Positions 34,711 to 42,486 of a stretch of DNA of 64,000 nucleotides are shown piece by piece (positions within the stretch are counted from its first letter, which is position 1; each line of letters starts with the position of its first letter). The notes under the pieces are model-generated. The model did not search any database. It was not told where the DNA came from and saw only the letters and a program-made list of their open reading frames with translations. Source of the DNA: CAWCGU01 sp963795195 (lineage in GTDB: Bacteria > Actinomycetota > Thermoleophilia > Solirubrobacterales > 70-9); assembly GCA_963795195.1 (NCBI GenBank), contig CAWCGU010000006.1:2418001-2482000 (forward strand), in the 5' to 3' direction. The position numbers and the translations under genes are program-made.

Positions 34711-36063
34711 GTGAGCAACGAGGACGTCTCCTACAGATTCTTTTCCGAGGGCGTTCCCAAAGCAAAATTCCCCGAGGCCGGCATGGCCGCGCGCGAGGCC
34801 TACTCGCTCGTCAGTCAGGAAACGCACCTTGACGGCGACACCTTCCGCAACCTCGCCACCTTCGTGACGACGTTCATGGAGCCCGAGGCCGAGCAGCTGA
34901 TCACGGAGAATCTGCACACCAACTTCATCGATCACGCCGAGTATCCGCAGACGGCGGAGATGGAGAAGCGCTGCATCCGCATGCTCGCCGACCTCTACCA
35001 CGCTCCCGGCGAGACGACCGGCGCCCGTTGCCAGGGCTCCTCGGAGGCGATCATGCTCGCCGGGCTGGCGGCGAAATGGCGCTGGCGCCAGGCGCGTGAG
35101 GCGGCCGGGCTCGACACGACCAAGCCGAACCTGGTGTTCGGCGGCGACGTCCATGTCGTTTGGGAGAAGCTCTGCCGCTACTTCGACATCGAACCGCGGA
35201 TCATTCCGCTGCGCCCCGAACGTTTCACCATCGGTCCTGACGACGTGGAACCCCTGGTCGACGAGCACACCGTCGGAGTCGTCGCCGTGCTCGGCACGAC
35301 CTTTACGGGAGAGCGCGACGACGTCGTCGGCATCAACGATCTTCTCGTCCGCGTCAAGCAGGAGCGCGAGCTCGACATCCCCCTGCACGTCGATGCCGCC
35401 AGCGGCGGCTTCGTCTGGCCCTTCCTCTACCCCGACTACCCCTGGGACTTCCGGCTCGAGCAGGTTCACTCGATCAACGTTTCCGGCCACAAGTTCGGGC
35501 TGGTTTACCCGGGGATCGGCTGGCTCGTCTTCCGCAGCACCGACGACCTCCCCGAGGACATCGTCTTCTACGAGAACTACCTCGGGCAGACCGACGCCAC
35601 ATTCACGCTCAACTTTTCGACAGGCAGCTCGGTGATGCTCGCCCAGTACTACATGTTCTGCCGACTCGGCCGCGAGGGCTACACCAACGTGATCGGGGCT
35701 CTCAAGCAGAACGCCGAGTTCCTGGCCGGCCAGCTGCGAGACTCCGGTCGCTTCGCGCTGATCGGCGCCGATGCCGAGCAGCTTCCGCTCGTCTGCTTCA
35801 GGCTCCGCGGGGACAACAACTTCGACGAGTTTGACGTCGCCGGCCAGGTCGCCTCAGAGCGCGGCTGGATGCTTCCCGCGTACACGATGCCCCCGGACGC
35901 CCAGGAGGTCACCGTCCTGCGAGCCCTGGTCAAGTCAAACGTCCCCCGCGACATCGCCGAAGCCCTCAGCGGCGACATCATCCAGGCCTGCGCGACGCTG
36001 GACAGCAAGGGCGGCCTGCACGCAAACGACCGCGCGCGGGTCAAGTCGGGCGTCCATTACTAG
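34711..36063 (+). CDS. gad: Glutamate decarboxylase (PLP-dependent)
   Basis: The 450-residue enzyme converts L-glutamate to GABA and CO2, consuming a proton. It has the fold-type I decarboxylase pattern: NFIDHAEYPQTAEME near residue 70, CQGSSEAIMLAGLAAK near 110, FHVD-like PLHVDAASGGFVWPF near 228, and the PLP lysine in SINVSGHKFGLVYPG near residue 260. Length matches bacterial GadB (about 465). There is no signal peptide; it should be cytosolic. No glutamate/GABA antiporter is adjacent, so acid resistance is not proven. The GTG start follows a TAGCAT box by 7 nt with no ribosome site. Confidence 0.93.
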   Translation: MSNEDVSYRFFSEGVPKAKFPEAGMAAREAYSLVSQETHLDGDTFRNLATFVTTFMEPEAEQLITENLHTNFIDHAEYPQTAEMEKRCIRMLADLYHAPGETTGARCQGSSEAIMLAGLAAKWRWRQAREAAGLDTTKPNLVFGGDVHVVWEKLCRYFDIEPRIIPLRPERFTIGPDDVEPLVDEHTVGVVAVLGTTFTGERDDVVGINDLLVRVKQERELDIPLHVDAASGGFVWPFLYPDYPWDFRLEQVHSINVSGHKFGLVYPGIGWLVFRSTDDLPEDIVFYENYLGQTDATFTLNFSTGSSVMLAQYYMFCRLGREGYTNVIGALKQNAEFLAGQLRDSGRFALIGADAEQLPLVCFRLRGDNNFDEFDVAGQVASERGWMLPAYTMPPDAQEVTVLRALVKSNVPRDIAEALSGDIIQACATLDSKGGLHANDRARVKSGVHY

Positions 36064-36093
36064 GCGGCGCTGGCCGACCCGTGGCGGAATAAG

Positions 36094-36142
36094 GTTCAAC
36101 TGCAGTTGAGTTCCGCATGCTGGAACTAGATTGCGTTTGAAC
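36094..36142 (-). repeat. attC-like palindromic repeat R1 (3' end of the DUF559 gene)
   Basis: A 49-bp element with 46 of 49 bases identical to 37001-37049. On the gene strand it begins GTTCAAA and ends with GTTGAAC, which fits the integron core GTTRRRY. Inner AGTTCC/GGAACT arms enclose a 7-nt loop around an unpaired spacer. The stop codon (36126-36128) lies inside the element. Confidence 0.6.
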
Positions 36143-36989
36143 GCCCGGCGAGCACCGATTTCGCGTCCTCGGCCACTGCTGCGGCCTGCTTGTTGACCTG
36201 GTCGTAGCTGTAGCGGACGACGTGGAGGCCGGCCGCGCGCAGGTCGAGTTCCTTGCGGCGATCGCGGGCGACATCAACCTCGGTTCCGTGGGCGCCCTTG
36301 CCGTCGAGCTCGACGGCCACACACTGTTCCGCCCAGAGGGCGTCGACCTCCCAACCGGCCTCTTTGACATTGACCTCCGGGATCGGCAGTCCGAAGTCCT
36401 CACACAGGTAGAGGAACGATCGTTCGAGCTCACTGCGGGTGCGGGCGAGCTGGGGCAGGTGGTGGGCGAGGGCCTCGCGGACGGTGGCTGAGCCGGCGTG
36501 GCCCCGGCCGAGACGAGCTTCGATCTCCGCCAGATCGAGCTTGCGCTGGTGAGTGGCCTGGGAAAGAGCCCAGCGCAGGGAGTTGAAGGAGACCATCGTC
36601 GAAATCTCGAGGAGAAGCTGGGGGATCGGGACCACAGGGAGTCCGTTGTGCATTTCTCTCTCGAGGGCGGGGCGGTGAAAGCAGCGAACGCCAGCACCAA
36701 GGGAGGGCACCCGGCGGGGAGCACTGATCTGGATCGCTCGTGGCCGGCCGGAGAGCAGGCCCTTCCACCACGACCCGGTGAGGTGGCTGAGCGCGGCACC
36801 GGGGCCGGCGTAAAGCAGAGCCGTGGCCAACTCGCCTTCGATGCGTAGCGCCAGATGCCCAACGACGTACACGCGCGGGTACTTGCGGCGAAGCCAACCG
36901 CGATCCACGAGCCGCGAGATGGTTGCCTTGCCGAGCCCGCAGCTTCTTAGTTGGCGGTAGTGGATGACCCCGAATTGCCGGTCCGCCAT
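36126..36989 (-). CDS. AbiEi-type wHTH plus DUF559/Vsr-like nuclease domain protein, in a repeat-bracketed cassette
   Basis: The 287-residue protein starts MADRQFGVIHYRQLRSCGLGK, an AbiEi-antitoxin-type winged helix domain (about residues 1-60; SRLVDRGWLRRKYPRVYVV). A middle region resembles AbiEi proteins. A C-terminal DUF559 domain follows, with SELERSFLYLCEDFGL, then WEVDALWAEQCVAVELDG, i.e. the E..D..ExD residues of Vsr/PD-(D/E)xK-like nucleases, from about residue 195 on. Such fusions are common orphans in actinobacteria and their function is not established. I chose ATG 36989; an upstream GTG would translate repeat R2. The gene starts 11 nt from R2 and stops within R1. Confidence 0.75.
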   Translation of the reverse strand: MADRQFGVIHYRQLRSCGLGKATISRLVDRGWLRRKYPRVYVVGHLALRIEGELATALLYAGPGAALSHLTGSWWKGLLSGRPRAIQISAPRRVPSLGAGVRCFHRPALEREMHNGLPVVPIPQLLLEISTMVSFNSLRWALSQATHQRKLDLAEIEARLGRGHAGSATVREALAHHLPQLARTRSELERSFLYLCEDFGLPIPEVNVKEAGWEVDALWAEQCVAVELDGKGAHGTEVDVARDRRKELDLRAAGLHVVRYSYDQVNKQAAAVAEDAKSVLAGRSNAI

Positions 36990-37000
36990 GGCAACAACGC

Positions 37001-37049
37001 GTTCAACTGCAGTTGAGTTCCAGATGCTGGAACTAGATTGCGGTTGAAC
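37001..37049 (-). repeat. attC-like palindromic repeat R2 (upstream of the DUF559 gene)
   Basis: On the gene strand it starts GTTCAAC (RYYYAAC) and ends GTTGAAC (GTTRRRY), the two outer boxes of integron attC sites. Inner AGTTCC/GGAACT boxes are separated by 7 nt. It differs from R1 at 3 of 49 positions. Distance between equivalent bases is 907 bp. Confidence 0.6.
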
Positions 37050-37067
37050 AGCCATACGTCCACGATG

Positions 37068-37092
37068 GCACCACGCGTGTCACGCGTGGTGC
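37068..37092. terminator. Hairpin between the MFS gene and the cassette
   Basis: Perfect 11-bp arms GCACCACGCGT / ACGCGTGGTGC around a GTC loop. It lies 88 bp past the stop of the leftward MFS gene. No T-run follows, so it could be a rho-independent-like terminator or a protein-binding dyad. Confidence 0.45.
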
Positions 37093-37180
37093 GACGAATG
37101 GGCGTACTTAGTGCGTCGTTCGTGCCTAGATGCGCGCGGCGGGCCGGTTCGGGCCCGGCAGCGCACCGACCTGCGCGCGC

Positions 37181-38845
37181 CTACGCGACCGCCGCCGGAC
37201 TTCCGTCCTTCTGAACCAGCGGCCGGGCAGGCAGGTGCCTCGTCGCCGTCAGCAGGCCCAGCAGGACGATGATGCCGACGCCGCCGAGGGCCGTCTTCAG
37301 CGCACGGATCTGCGCCTCGCTGTAGTCCCGCTCGAGCGAACTGGCCTTGGCCTCGGTCATGCCCTGCTTGCGCGCGAGCTCTGCTGTCACGTCCGCGGGC
37401 ACGAACTGCAGCTCCTTGTTCGATTCCGCGACGACGCTGGCGCGAACCTGAGCCGGCAGGTCCGGGTTTGACTCGACGTTGTTGTCGAAGGCCCCGGTCA
37501 GGCTCGTCAGCAGGATCGAGCCGATGATCGCGGTGCCGAGCGCCATGCCGAGGTTCTGTGCGGTTCCCTGCAGCCCGCCGACCTCGCTCGTCTGGTCGGC
37601 CTCGACCGCGGACATGTTGACGTTGCCGATCTGGGATCCCAGCATCCCGATCCCGCTTCCGAGAATCGCCATCGAGGCCAGGAACTCGAAGCTCTGAAGG
37701 GTCGGTTCGATGCTGAGCAGCATCAGTGCAACGCCGACGAGGATGACCACCATTCCCACCCGCACGACCCGTTTCGGCGCGAGCTGCGCGGATAGCCGGG
37801 AGGTCCCCAGCGAGAACACGAAGACCGCGACCGACAGCGGCAGGATCTTGAGCCCGGTGTCGAGTGGATCGTTGCCCAGGACGATCTGCAGGTAGAGCGG
37901 CAGCACGAAGAAGGCGCCGCTCATGGTCATCATCATCACGGCCGTGGTCGCGAGGCCGGCTCGCAGTCGCGGGATGCGGAACATCGACAGCTGGATGAGC
38001 GTGTCGCCCCCGCGCTCCCCGAGGCGCCGCTCCCAGCGCACAAACGCGAACAGGAGCACGACCCCGCCGAGGATCAAGAAGGGCACGGCAGAGAACCCGA
38101 ACGGGGTGATCTCGGTACCGCCGATCGTGAGGGCTTCGCGCGGGTGGATCCAGCCCCAGTCTGTGCTCTGCACGATCCCGAGCACCGCCAGCGCCAGCCC
38201 CCCGGCCGACAGCAGCGCCCCGACCAGGTCGAGTTTCGGAGCAGCGCCGTCACGGCCCGGGTCGCGCACGAAACGGGAGGCCAGCAGCAGCCCGACCACG
38301 ATCACCACCTCGGCGGCGAAGACAACCCGCCAGCTGTAGGTCGTCGAGACCCAGCCGCCGATGATCGGGCCGGCCGCTGCCGAGGCGCCGATCACCCCGC
38401 CGATAATCCCGTAGGAAATCGCCCTGTCGCGGCCCTGGTAATTGAGCGCGATCAGCGCCGCAACCGCCGGGATCATCAGCGCCGCGCCCATCGCCTCGAT
38501 GATCGACCAGCCCATGATCAGCACGGTCATGTTCGGCGCTGCGGCCGTGATCCCAGCCCCGAGGCCGAACAGTCCGAGGCCGATTCGGAAGGCCAGCCGC
38601 CGGCCGATGATGTCGCCGATCTTGCCGCCGATCATCATCAGCGCCGCCATCGTCAGCGTGTAGGTGGCGATCGCCAGCTGCATCTTCGTCACGGTCGTGT
38701 CGAGGTCGTCGATCACCTTCTGGATCGACACGTTCATGACGGTGCTGTCGAGCACCATTATGAACTGGGCGGAGGCAAGGGCGATCACGACCGCCCACTT
38801 GAAGCCCGCTCCGTTGCCCGCAGTTGCTCCGTTGGGGTCGGCCAA
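37181..38845 (-). CDS. MFS drug:H+ antiporter, DHA2 (EmrB/QacA) family
   Basis: The 554-residue protein has 14 predicted membrane helices. Helix 1 carries the DHA2 motif LDSTVMNVSIQKV. The GGKIGDIIGRR loop is motif A, and GPIIGGWV in helix 5 is motif C. A hydrophilic loop near residues 460-510 precedes the last helix, common for DHA2 proteins with 14 helices. The role is efflux of a hydrophobic drug or lipid. The start is TTG, nine bases after a TAGGAT box. A frameshifted TetR gene is 70 bp upstream on the same strand and could be its regulator. Confidence 0.9.
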   Translation of the reverse strand: MADPNGATAGNGAGFKWAVVIALASAQFIMVLDSTVMNVSIQKVIDDLDTTVTKMQLAIATYTLTMAALMMIGGKIGDIIGRRLAFRIGLGLFGLGAGITAAAPNMTVLIMGWSIIEAMGAALMIPAVAALIALNYQGRDRAISYGIIGGVIGASAAAGPIIGGWVSTTYSWRVVFAAEVVIVVGLLLASRFVRDPGRDGAAPKLDLVGALLSAGGLALAVLGIVQSTDWGWIHPREALTIGGTEITPFGFSAVPFLILGGVVLLFAFVRWERRLGERGGDTLIQLSMFRIPRLRAGLATTAVMMMTMSGAFFVLPLYLQIVLGNDPLDTGLKILPLSVAVFVFSLGTSRLSAQLAPKRVVRVGMVVILVGVALMLLSIEPTLQSFEFLASMAILGSGIGMLGSQIGNVNMSAVEADQTSEVGGLQGTAQNLGMALGTAIIGSILLTSLTGAFDNNVESNPDLPAQVRASVVAESNKELQFVPADVTAELARKQGMTEAKASSLERDYSEAQIRALKTALGGVGIIVLLGLLTATRHLPARPLVQKDGSPAAVA

Positions 38846-38915
38846 GGTCGGCCGATCCTAGACGGTCAATTCCAAATCGCCGCGGACCCGGATGACGCGC
38901 CTGACGCTCCGTCGG

Positions 38916-39537
38916 TCAGGTGCGGGCTTCGGCCTCGACCGCGGCTTCGATCGTCGCCACGAGCGTGCGACCGAGCACCTCGAGGATGGCGCTGCGAGGA
39001 ACGTCGGTCAGCCGCCATTCGTCGAGCGCCGCCTCTCCATAGGCCAGGTAACCGCGCAACGCCGCGCGCACGAGTGGGGGCGGCTCGCTGGTCCCGATGT
39101 GGTTCTGCGAGATGTTCGCGATCACCACTTCGCGGAAGCGCTCGGCGATCTCGCGAATCTCCGGGTCGAGCGAGACCCCGGCTTGCCGAGTCAGCATCCA
39201 GACGTTCGTGCCGCGCTCCGCGTGGTCGACGAAGCGGCCGAAGTTGCGGGCCAGCCGCTCGGCCAGAGGCACGTCCTCGTCCATCAACCACTCGGCCGTG
39301 AGCTCCTGCGAGCTCTGATCGAGCACCGCAAGGTAGAGCTCGCGGCGGCCGTCCGGGGAAGTAGTGATAGATGAGGTTGCGCGTGACTCCGGCGCGGGCC
39401 GCGACTTCCTCGAGCGTGAGCGCCTCGAAGCCGCCCTCGGAAGCCACCTCGACCCCGGCCTCGATCAGCTTCTGGCGGCGTTGCGCGGGGGGTAGACGAC
39501 GGGCTGTCTCGGTGGCGGCCATGGCTATGCAGCGCAT
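38916..39537 (-). CDS. TetR family regulator, frameshifted by one extra base
   Basis: The N-terminal helix-turn-helix is intact: RRQKLIEAGVEVASEGGFEAL, then TLEEVAARAGVTRNLIYHYF. It is followed by an abrupt change of frame; the second frame continues with REL, then YLAVLDQSSQELTAEWLMDEDV and a normal TetR ligand domain ending at 38916. One extra C in a CCCC run (gggg on the plus strand at 39355-39358) explains it; without it the protein is about 206 residues: YHYF-PDGRRELYLAVLDQ. A homopolymer indel suggests sequence error, but a real null allele is not excluded. It is divergent from the secreted-protein gene at 39603, with a candidate operator in the shared gap. Confidence 0.8.
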
Positions 39538-39547
39538 CCTAGCCGTT

Positions 39548-39581
39548 ATTTACGCGGAATACAACTTGACAGGTCGTAAAT
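39548..39581. promoter_or_regulatory. Inverted-repeat operator in the TetR / secreted-protein divergent gap
   Basis: ATTTACG (39548-39554) and CGTAAAT (39575-39581) are exact 7-bp arms with a 20-bp centre that contains the -35 box of the rightward promoter. A TetR dimer pair is the likely binder. Confidence 0.45.
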
Positions 39582-39595
39582 TAGTTTGCTAGGGT
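39566..39595 (+). promoter_or_regulatory. Leaderless promoter of the 39603 gene
   Basis: TTGACA (39566-39571), 18-nt spacer, TAGGGT (39590-39595) preceded by TGC, then 7 nt to ATG 39603. This is the clearest plus-strand promoter in this half of the window. Confidence 0.6.
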
Positions 39596-39602
39596 GATGC
39601 CG

Positions 39603-41111
39603 ATGAACGCTCTTGGGGCTCTGAGGCTTGCGGCGGCGCTGACAACGATGCTCACCGTGCTCGTGCTGGCTCAGCCGGCCGCGGCGGAGCCGATAAGGAG
39701 CCTGGGCGTGGCGCCCAGCCTTCCCGATTTCCGTGGGGCGGCGGTCCAGCCACGTCCCCTGCCGCCGCGCTACATCACTCACGCGCCGCGCAACCCGTAC
39801 ATGGCCCCGGGCTCGAACAGCAACATCCACAACGACCCCTGGATGACCGGCGCATACAACCGCTCGGGGCCGCTCGGCCGAAGTCTCGTCACAACTTCGC
39901 AGTTCAACCTTCCCGCCGTCTGCGGCTCGATCGCCTTCGACTCCCAAAACCGCCTCGTCAGTGTCTGCCCCTCGGCCGCGCTGCCGCCCCAGGCCCGCGT
40001 GATCGACCCGGTCACTTTGGAGACGATGGCCAACTATCCGTTGCCCGGAGCACCCGATCCGCCGGGCACGCGGGTCTACCAGAACTTCAGCGGGGGCGGC
40101 TACTTCTTCCTCGACGCCAAGGACCGCATCTGGGCTCCGACCAAGAGCGGGCACATCAACGTGCTTCAGATCGCGCCGGATGGCCGCAAGCTCTGGCTTG
40201 TCAAGGACCTCGATCTGACCAACTCGCTCGAGCCCAACGAGCGCATCACCTCGGCGCTGCCCGACTACGACGGCCTCGTCTGGTTCGTGACCAAGAAGGG
40301 GGGCAAGGTCGGAACGGTCAACCCGCGCAGCGGACAGGTGCACGCGATCAAGCTGGGAGGGGAGATCCAGAACTCGTTCACCGTTTCTCCCGAGGGCGTC
40401 TACATCGTCTCCGACCGGCGCCTGTACCGCTTTCGAGCGGACGACGCCGGCGTTCCGCGCATCGTCTGGGGCGCCGCCTACGACAACTCGGGAATCCACA
40501 AGCCGAGCCAGGTCAACGCAGGCTCGGGCACGACCCCCGACGTGATGCGCGGCGGCTATGTCGCCATCGCCGACAACGCCGATCCGATGCAGGTCGTCGT
40601 CTACAGGCGAGCGGCCGATCTGGAGCCTGGGGAGAGCAGGAAGGTCTGCGAGGTTCCCGTCTTCGCGCCCGGAGCAAGCGCGACGGAGAACTCGCTGATC
40701 ACGACCGGCCCTTCGATCATCGTCGAGAACAACTACGGCTACCAGAACCCGCTCAGCCTGCAGGGTGGGGCGCTGACCGAGCCCGGTTTCACCCGCGTCG
40801 ACATCAAGCGCGACGGCAGCGGCTGCCGCACGGTTTGGGAGAACACGGACGTCCACGCGCCGACCGTGGTGCCCAAGTTGTCGACAAAGACCGGGCTGAT
40901 CTACGCCTACACCCGCGACCCCGACCCGAACGGATCGGAGAGCTACTACTGGACCGCGATCGACTTCCGCAGCGGTCGCACGGTCTGGCAGAAGTACGCG
41001 GGAACCGGGATCTCCTACAACAACAACTACGCCGGGCTCACGCTCGGCCCCGACGGCACCGCCTACCTTGCCACCTTCGGGGGGATGCTGTCGCTGCGCG
41101 ACGGGTCCTAG
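39603..41111 (+). CDS. Secreted beta-propeller-like protein of unknown function
   Basis: The 502-residue protein has a signal peptide (ALRLAAALTTMLTVLVLAQPAAA, cleavage near residue 29). The mature part has repeated strand motifs: NRLVSVCPSAALPPQARVID, then DRIWAPTKSGHINVLQIAPDG, GLVWFVTKKGGKVGTVNP, GVYIVSDRRLYRF and TVWQKYAGTGISYNNNYAGL. Each pairs a 'W/D..G' turn with a strand, like PQQ- or SMP-type six- to eight-bladed propellers. No enzymatic motif is visible. Earlier in-frame GTG 39594 and ATG 39597 exist; ATG 39603 fits a leaderless start. It is followed 13 bp later by another secreted protein, and both may be under the divergent TetR. Confidence 0.75.
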   Translation: MNALGALRLAAALTTMLTVLVLAQPAAAEPIRSLGVAPSLPDFRGAAVQPRPLPPRYITHAPRNPYMAPGSNSNIHNDPWMTGAYNRSGPLGRSLVTTSQFNLPAVCGSIAFDSQNRLVSVCPSAALPPQARVIDPVTLETMANYPLPGAPDPPGTRVYQNFSGGGYFFLDAKDRIWAPTKSGHINVLQIAPDGRKLWLVKDLDLTNSLEPNERITSALPDYDGLVWFVTKKGGKVGTVNPRSGQVHAIKLGGEIQNSFTVSPEGVYIVSDRRLYRFRADDAGVPRIVWGAAYDNSGIHKPSQVNAGSGTTPDVMRGGYVAIADNADPMQVVVYRRAADLEPGESRKVCEVPVFAPGASATENSLITTGPSIIVENNYGYQNPLSLQGGALTEPGFTRVDIKRDGSGCRTVWENTDVHAPTVVPKLSTKTGLIYAYTRDPDPNGSESYYWTAIDFRSGRTVWQKYAGTGISYNNNYAGLTLGPDGTAYLATFGGMLSLRDGS

Positions 41112-41124
41112 CTGACGAATTGAG

Positions 41125-42402
41125 ATGAAGCGCGCTGCACTGTCTGCGGTTGCCTGCCTGCTGGCCGTGACGGCGTCTGCCGCGCCTGCCCAGGCGGCGG
41201 CCGAGGCCCGCGACCGCTCGTGCGCCTGGGTTCTCGAGCCGACCGCCGACCGCGAGAACATCCTCTTCCCGGAGGTCACCACCAAGTACCTCGGTGGCGT
41301 CGTGGCCGCTCCTCCGGGCGGCTTCATCGAGATCACGGGCGAGTATCCACACGCCCGCTACATGTCGCTGCAGACCTACAGCCACACGTTGCAGAGCCTC
41401 AGCGTGCTGCGCGACGATCAGATCCAGGCGGATCCCGGCTCCAGCAACCCCTATGTGACCGGGGCCAACCGCATGGTCAGCAAGCGCAGCTACACGGTCC
41501 GCATCGTCCACGGATCGCCGCCCCCGGGAGGCGGCCCACCCAACACGCTCTACGACACCAACGCGGACGGCAGCAGGTCGGGATTCGGACTGGCGTACCG
41601 GATCTACCTGCCCGACCGCAGCAAGCGGCCGTTCGGAGGGGTATCCGCTCCTCACCTCGCCTTGGTCACGGCGGACGGGACGCGCCTGCCACTCCCCGAG
41701 TGCCCGGATCCGCTCATCGATCCGGGCGTGACGCAGGCTCTCGCGGGCCTGGGCATCTCGGACCTGAATTTGCCGGCGCTCGGGCTGTTCGCACGTGAAC
41801 GCGCGGTCTGGCGGCGCTACGTCAACGGCCCGACTGGCTACGCGGACATCATCACCGACACGGACGCGCTCGGTGCGCTCGAGGGGCCGCTGTCGGAGGT
41901 CACCCTCAACCTGCCGTCGGGCCTCGGGGAGAACGCGGACAACAAGTACGTCTCGACCTTGCTTTCCCGCGAGTACGGCAACGTGGCCGTGATCCGCGCG
42001 AAATTGCCGAGGACTCCGAGTACCTATAACGGCCAGCGACGCATGGGCCGCGGACAGCTGCGCTTCTGGTCGATGTGCAGCGGCGGGTTCGGAACGCAGA
42101 CGTTCGGTTGCCTGACCGACGAGGAGATTGAGACCGACCGCCGCGGGCGCTTCACGATCGCCGTCTCGGTGGCGGCCGACAGGCCCGCGAACACCGCGCA
42201 AGGTTGTGGCGTCGGCTGGATCCCCTGGGGCGTGGACCTGCGCACGATCATGATCATGCGCAACATGCTGCCGTCGCCGGGCTTCAACCGCGCCGTGCAG
42301 AATGCCGAGCGCGGAACCGAGCGCGAGACGCTGGGTCCCTACTACCCGCGGGTCGAGTACTTCCCGGCGGCGGCGGCGTTCGACTCGGCCTACGAATGCT
42401 GA
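41125..42402 (+). CDS. Secreted protein of unknown function (paired with the propeller protein)
   Basis: The 425-residue protein begins MKRAALSAVACLLAVTASAAPAQA, a Sec signal peptide. The mature part has a beta-rich region (GGFIEITGEYPHARYMSLQT) and FGLAYRIYLPD, later YGNVAVIRAKLPRTPSTY and LRFWSMCSGGFG. This order of 'GEYPHARYMSL..YRIY.P' and 'RFWSMC' resembles DUF1214-like beta domains, but I do not claim membership. Several cysteines (RSCAWV, ECPD, MCSG, FGCL, GCGVGW, YEC) suggest disulfides. It starts 13 bp after the propeller gene and likely shares its promoter. No close relative is obvious. Confidence 0.7.
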   Translation: MKRAALSAVACLLAVTASAAPAQAAAEARDRSCAWVLEPTADRENILFPEVTTKYLGGVVAAPPGGFIEITGEYPHARYMSLQTYSHTLQSLSVLRDDQIQADPGSSNPYVTGANRMVSKRSYTVRIVHGSPPPGGGPPNTLYDTNADGSRSGFGLAYRIYLPDRSKRPFGGVSAPHLALVTADGTRLPLPECPDPLIDPGVTQALAGLGISDLNLPALGLFARERAVWRRYVNGPTGYADIITDTDALGALEGPLSEVTLNLPSGLGENADNKYVSTLLSREYGNVAVIRAKLPRTPSTYNGQRRMGRGQLRFWSMCSGGFGTQTFGCLTDEEIETDRRGRFTIAVSVAADRPANTAQGCGVGWIPWGVDLRTIMIMRNMLPSPGFNRAVQNAERGTERETLGPYYPRVEYFPAAAAFDSAYEC

Positions 42403-42446
42403 GTCCGAAGCCGCCCCGCACTTCAAGAACCCTGACCCCAGCGCCA

Positions 42447-42475
42447 TTCCTAAAGGGGTCAGACCCCTTTAGGAA
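42447..42475. repeat. GGGGTC-type palindrome, copy 1 (longest)
   Basis: A perfect 14-bp inverted repeat around one base: TTCCTAAAGGGGTC and its complement. It sits in the 84-bp gap between two convergent genes and could act as a terminator. The core recurs at 45263, 46192 and 46244. Confidence 0.85.
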
Positions 42476-42486
42476 CTCCTCAGGAG

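Noticed and set aside
36094..37049. Reading R1/R2 as target-site duplications of an insertion sequence
   Set aside because: A 49-bp duplication is far too long for an IS target duplication and there is no transposase or IS end between the copies. An attC-like or operator role fits better.
39546..41336. 596-codon minus-strand frame over the secreted propeller gene
   Set aside because: The plus strand has a signal peptide, cysteines and a promoter; the minus frame has only biased composition.
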